From Chloroflexota bacterium (GTDB taxonomy: Bacteria; Chloroflexota; Dehalococcoidia; Lucifugimonadales; UBA1127): a DNA stretch of 7,015 bases. The notes below the pieces were generated by a model. The model saw only the letters and a program-made list of their open reading frames with translations. It was not told the DNA's origin and did not search any database. Below, one piece after another: positions 5,532-7,015 of this stretch; the first letter of the stretch is position 1, and every line of letters begins with the position of its first letter. The stretch covers positions 1 through 7,015 of the forward strand of contig JAPPNT010000085.1 in NCBI GenBank assembly GCA_028873745.1, in the 5' to 3' direction. The translations under genes and the position numbers were made by a program.

Positions 5532-5549
5532 CTCCGGCTTTCGCCGGAG
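5532..5549. repeat. Dispersed hairpin repeat (CTCCGGC-TTTC-GCCGGAG)
   Basis: CTCCGGC (5532-5538) and GCCGGAG (5543-5549) form a perfect 7-bp stem with a TTTC loop, set within CTGGA...AAACGAGG. This is the GC-rich variant of the widely dispersed CTGGATTCCCGCTTTCGCGG-type unit often mis-translated as LDSGFRRRNE or RRKPES, both of which appear here in spurious ORFs. It starts 20 bp after the radical SAM stop codon and could also act as a transcript end, but there is no U-run after it. Confidence 0.65.
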
Positions 5550-5582
5550 AAACGAGGGGAGTGCGGGGCTTGCGCCCGCTCT

Positions 5583-5609
5583 GTCGTACAATGGGAGGCA
5601 ATGTACGAC
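5583..5609 (+). promoter_or_regulatory. Inverted repeat over a -10 box: candidate operator of the MFS gene
   Basis: GTCGTACA (5583-5590) and TGTACGAC (5602-5609) are perfect 8-bp arms separated by 11 bases. TACAAT (5587-5592), a 5/6 match to the -10 consensus, lies within the left arm; no clear -35 is seen at 17 bp. A dimeric repressor (TetR- or GntR-like spacing is possible) binding here would overlap the promoter. The repeat ends 23 bases before the proposed TTG start. The regulator is not in the window. Confidence 0.45.
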
Positions 5610-5632
5610 TCTGTTCGACGAGGCCCCCTCCA

Positions 5633-6889
5633 TTGAGCACGACCGCAGGCATAGCGCCCACGGCCGGCCAGCCTAGATACGCATGGGTGGTCATGGCCCA
5701 CCTGTGGGGGATGGACTTCGTCAACAACATGGTCTTCTTCTCGCTCGGCGTCCTGGTGCCTATCTGGCGGGAGGACCTCGGCCTCACTCCGACACAGGCA
5801 GGGCTGCTGGGCACCGCCGGCTTCATGGGCTTCGGCCTGATGGCGCTTCCAGCCAGCATCTGGCTGACGCGATACAGCCCCAAGCTTGTCACCCTCTTTG
5901 CCAGCCTCGGCATGGCGGCCTTCACGATGCTGCAGGCGGCGTCGCCGGGGGCTGTCGTGCTCATGCTCGCCAGGCTGGGCTTCGTCATCTGCTCCGCGGT
6001 GCGCATCCAGCTCCAGGTCATGCTGATCCAGCAGTGGTTTCGCCCCAAGCTGTACGCGACGGTGAACAGCCTCGACTACGGGACGCGCTCCACCGGCCAG
6101 GTGATCGCGCTGGCCGCCACGCCGGGGTTGGTGATGCTGCTCGGAAGCTGGCGCAGCCACTACTTCTTCGTCGGCGTGCTGCTGCTGCTGGTCACCCTGT
6201 CGTGGGTCTTATTAGGCCCCGAGCGGCGCGTCCGACCCCAGGGAGACGCCCCGGGGCGGCACGAGCCCAACCCCGCCGGCGTCCTGCGTCGGAATAAGAC
6301 CATGTGGATGGTGGCGACCGCTCAACTGGGCGTCGCCATCTGCTTTGGCTCCTTCCTCACCTTCTACCCAACGTACGCCATCGACAAGCTGGACATCTCC
6401 CTCGAGACGGCCGGCCTCTTGATGAGCGCCTTTCCCGTCGGCGGCGTCTGCGGGACGCTGGCGTCCGGTCCCCTGTCGCAATGGGCGGGACGCCGCAAGC
6501 CGTTCATCATCGTTCCCGGAATCATCCTCCCTGTCGCGTACAGCCTCTTGCTGCAGGCTGACAGCGTGCCCATGGCGGCGCTGGCCCTCTTCATTATTGG
6601 CCTGACCGCCATGGGCACGGCCCCCATCCTCTTCACCATCCCCATGGACCTGCGGCTGCCCCACCGCGAGGTCGCTGTCGCGCAGGGGCTCATGCGCACC
6701 CTCTTCCCCTTCAGCGCCATGTGGGGCCCGCTGTTCGTCGGCTTGATGCAGGAAGGCACAGGGTCGCTCTTTATTGGCCTCGCCATCGTCGCGCCCCTGA
6801 ACATCACGCTGTTCATCAACGGCATGCTCATGCCGGAGACGGGCATCCGGGGCCGCCTCGACCGCATCCGCGCGTCCCGCGCCGCGTAG
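5633..6889 (+). CDS. Major facilitator superfamily (MFS) transporter
   Basis: An integral membrane protein of 418 residues from the proposed start, typical of 12-helix MFS permeases. Helix 1 spans about residues 16-44 (YAWVVMAHLWGMDFVNNMVF onward). Helix 2 and the following loop have GLLGTAGFMGFGLMALPASI, then WLTRYSPKLV, a degenerate form of the motif A loop. The second-half motif A loop is better kept: GPLSQWAGRRKPFI (279-292). A charged central loop (about 195-221, ERRVRPQGDAPGRHEPNP) separates the halves. The substrate cannot be inferred. TTG at 5633 is favoured: GAGG lies about nine bases upstream, the putative -10 box overlaps the earlier ATG at 5591, and a start at the ATG 5693 would cut into helix 1. 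It is encoded 120 bp after the radical SAM gene but likely has its own promoter. The C-terminus is short and arginine-rich. Confidence 0.88.
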   Translation: MSTTAGIAPTAGQPRYAWVVMAHLWGMDFVNNMVFFSLGVLVPIWREDLGLTPTQAGLLGTAGFMGFGLMALPASIWLTRYSPKLVTLFASLGMAAFTMLQAASPGAVVLMLARLGFVICSAVRIQLQVMLIQQWFRPKLYATVNSLDYGTRSTGQVIALAATPGLVMLLGSWRSHYFFVGVLLLLVTLSWVLLGPERRVRPQGDAPGRHEPNPAGVLRRNKTMWMVATAQLGVAICFGSFLTFYPTYAIDKLDISLETAGLLMSAFPVGGVCGTLASGPLSQWAGRRKPFIIVPGIILPVAYSLLLQADSVPMAALALFIIGLTAMGTAPILFTIPMDLRLPHREVAVAQGLMRTLFPFSAMWGPLFVGLMQEGTGSLFIGLAIVAPLNITLFINGMLMPETGIRGRLDRIRASRAA

Positions 6890-6969
6890 CGCCAACGCTG
6901 CCGTCCCTCCCTTGCCCCGTCTCGCCCCGACAACTACCATGACAGCCCTATGGCGCACCCGGCGCCGGC

Positions 6970-6984
6970 GCCCCGCAACGGGGC
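6970..6984. repeat. Short GC-rich hairpin after the MFS gene
   Basis: GCCCCG (6970-6975) and CGGGGC (6979-6984) form a 6-bp stem with a CAA loop (or 5 bp with GCAAC). It follows the palindrome GGCGCCGGCGCC (6961-6972). There is no U-tract after it, so it is a weak terminator candidate for the transporter gene, or a structure just upstream of the next start codon. Confidence 0.25.
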
Positions 6985-7000
6985 TTGGAAGGACAAGTGA

Positions 7001-7015
7001 ATGCCCCACGAGCTC
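7001..7015 (+). CDS. Possible start of a further gene (first five codons only)
   Basis: ATG at 7001 begins MPHEL and stays open to the right edge. AAGGAC lies about eight bases upstream, an acceptable ribosome binding site. It lies 111 bp after the transporter stop on the same strand. Another open frame from ATG 6939 (MTALWRTRRR...) also reaches the edge but has no ribosome site and an arginine-rich, unlikely composition. Nothing can be said about function. Confidence 0.35.

Noticed and set aside
4232..6160. A 642-codon open frame on the minus strand across the radical SAM and MFS genes
   Set aside because: It is antisense to two genes with clear family motifs, and its translation is low-complexity (Ala, Arg, Gly, Val, His, Asp), typical of GC-rich shadow frames.
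1..7015. CRISPR array, insertion sequence, integrase or phage genes
   Set aside because: No regularly spaced repeats, transposase motifs or terminal inverted repeats with target duplications were seen on either strand.

Overview
This is GC-rich bacterial DNA with tightly packed genes and Shine-Dalgarno sites of the GGAGG type. Two features hint at lineage: a GAAC-N4-GTTC palindrome, the core of the Gram-positive/actinobacterial LexA (SOS) box, and two kinds of short hairpin repeat that are scattered widely through many environmental genomes. A GC-rich environmental group such as Chloroflexota (SAR202/Dehalococcoidia-like) or Actinomycetota would fit. That is a low-confidence guess; nothing in the window fixes the taxon.

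The left half (1-3855) is read on the minus strand and holds two transcription units. The promoter-distal unit is a Rid-family (YjgF/UK114) deaminase followed by an NADPH:quinone oxidoreductase-like enzyme that runs off the left edge. A candidate promoter at 1006-1034 precedes it, and a dispersed repeat lies in its leader. Upstream, behind a hairpin terminator (1051-1079), is a four-gene operon. It begins with a PanD-type pyruvoyl-dependent aspartate decarboxylase whose stop overlaps the start of a sarcosine/dimethylglycine-type class I methyltransferase. Two tandemly duplicated 208-residue methyltransferases (about 67% identical by hand count) follow. A TTGACA-18-TAGGAT promoter at 3826-3855 and a roughly 200-nt untranslated leader with inverted repeats precede panD.

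The centre (3612-4156) is a 545-bp non-coding region, less GC-rich than its flanks, that carries divergent promoters. The rightward promoter has a perfect TTGACA followed by a 16-bp palindrome matching an SOS box.

The right half is read on the plus strand. First is a 451-residue radical SAM protein with a CX3CX2C cluster motif and a C-terminal helix-hairpin-helix, of the type annotated as putative DNA modification/repair radical SAM protein. A 120-bp gap follows, holding a hairpin repeat and an 8-bp-arm inverted repeat over a TACAAT -10 box. Then come a 12-helix MFS transporter and what may be the first codons of another gene at 7001.

The two most interesting points are the SOS-box control of the radical SAM protein and the panD-methyltransferase operon. 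The operon could make beta-alanine and methylate it (for example to beta-alanine betaine), or a related small methylated amine. The PanD active-site loop is unusual (QGPGAR in place of NGAAAH/R), so its substrate is open to question.
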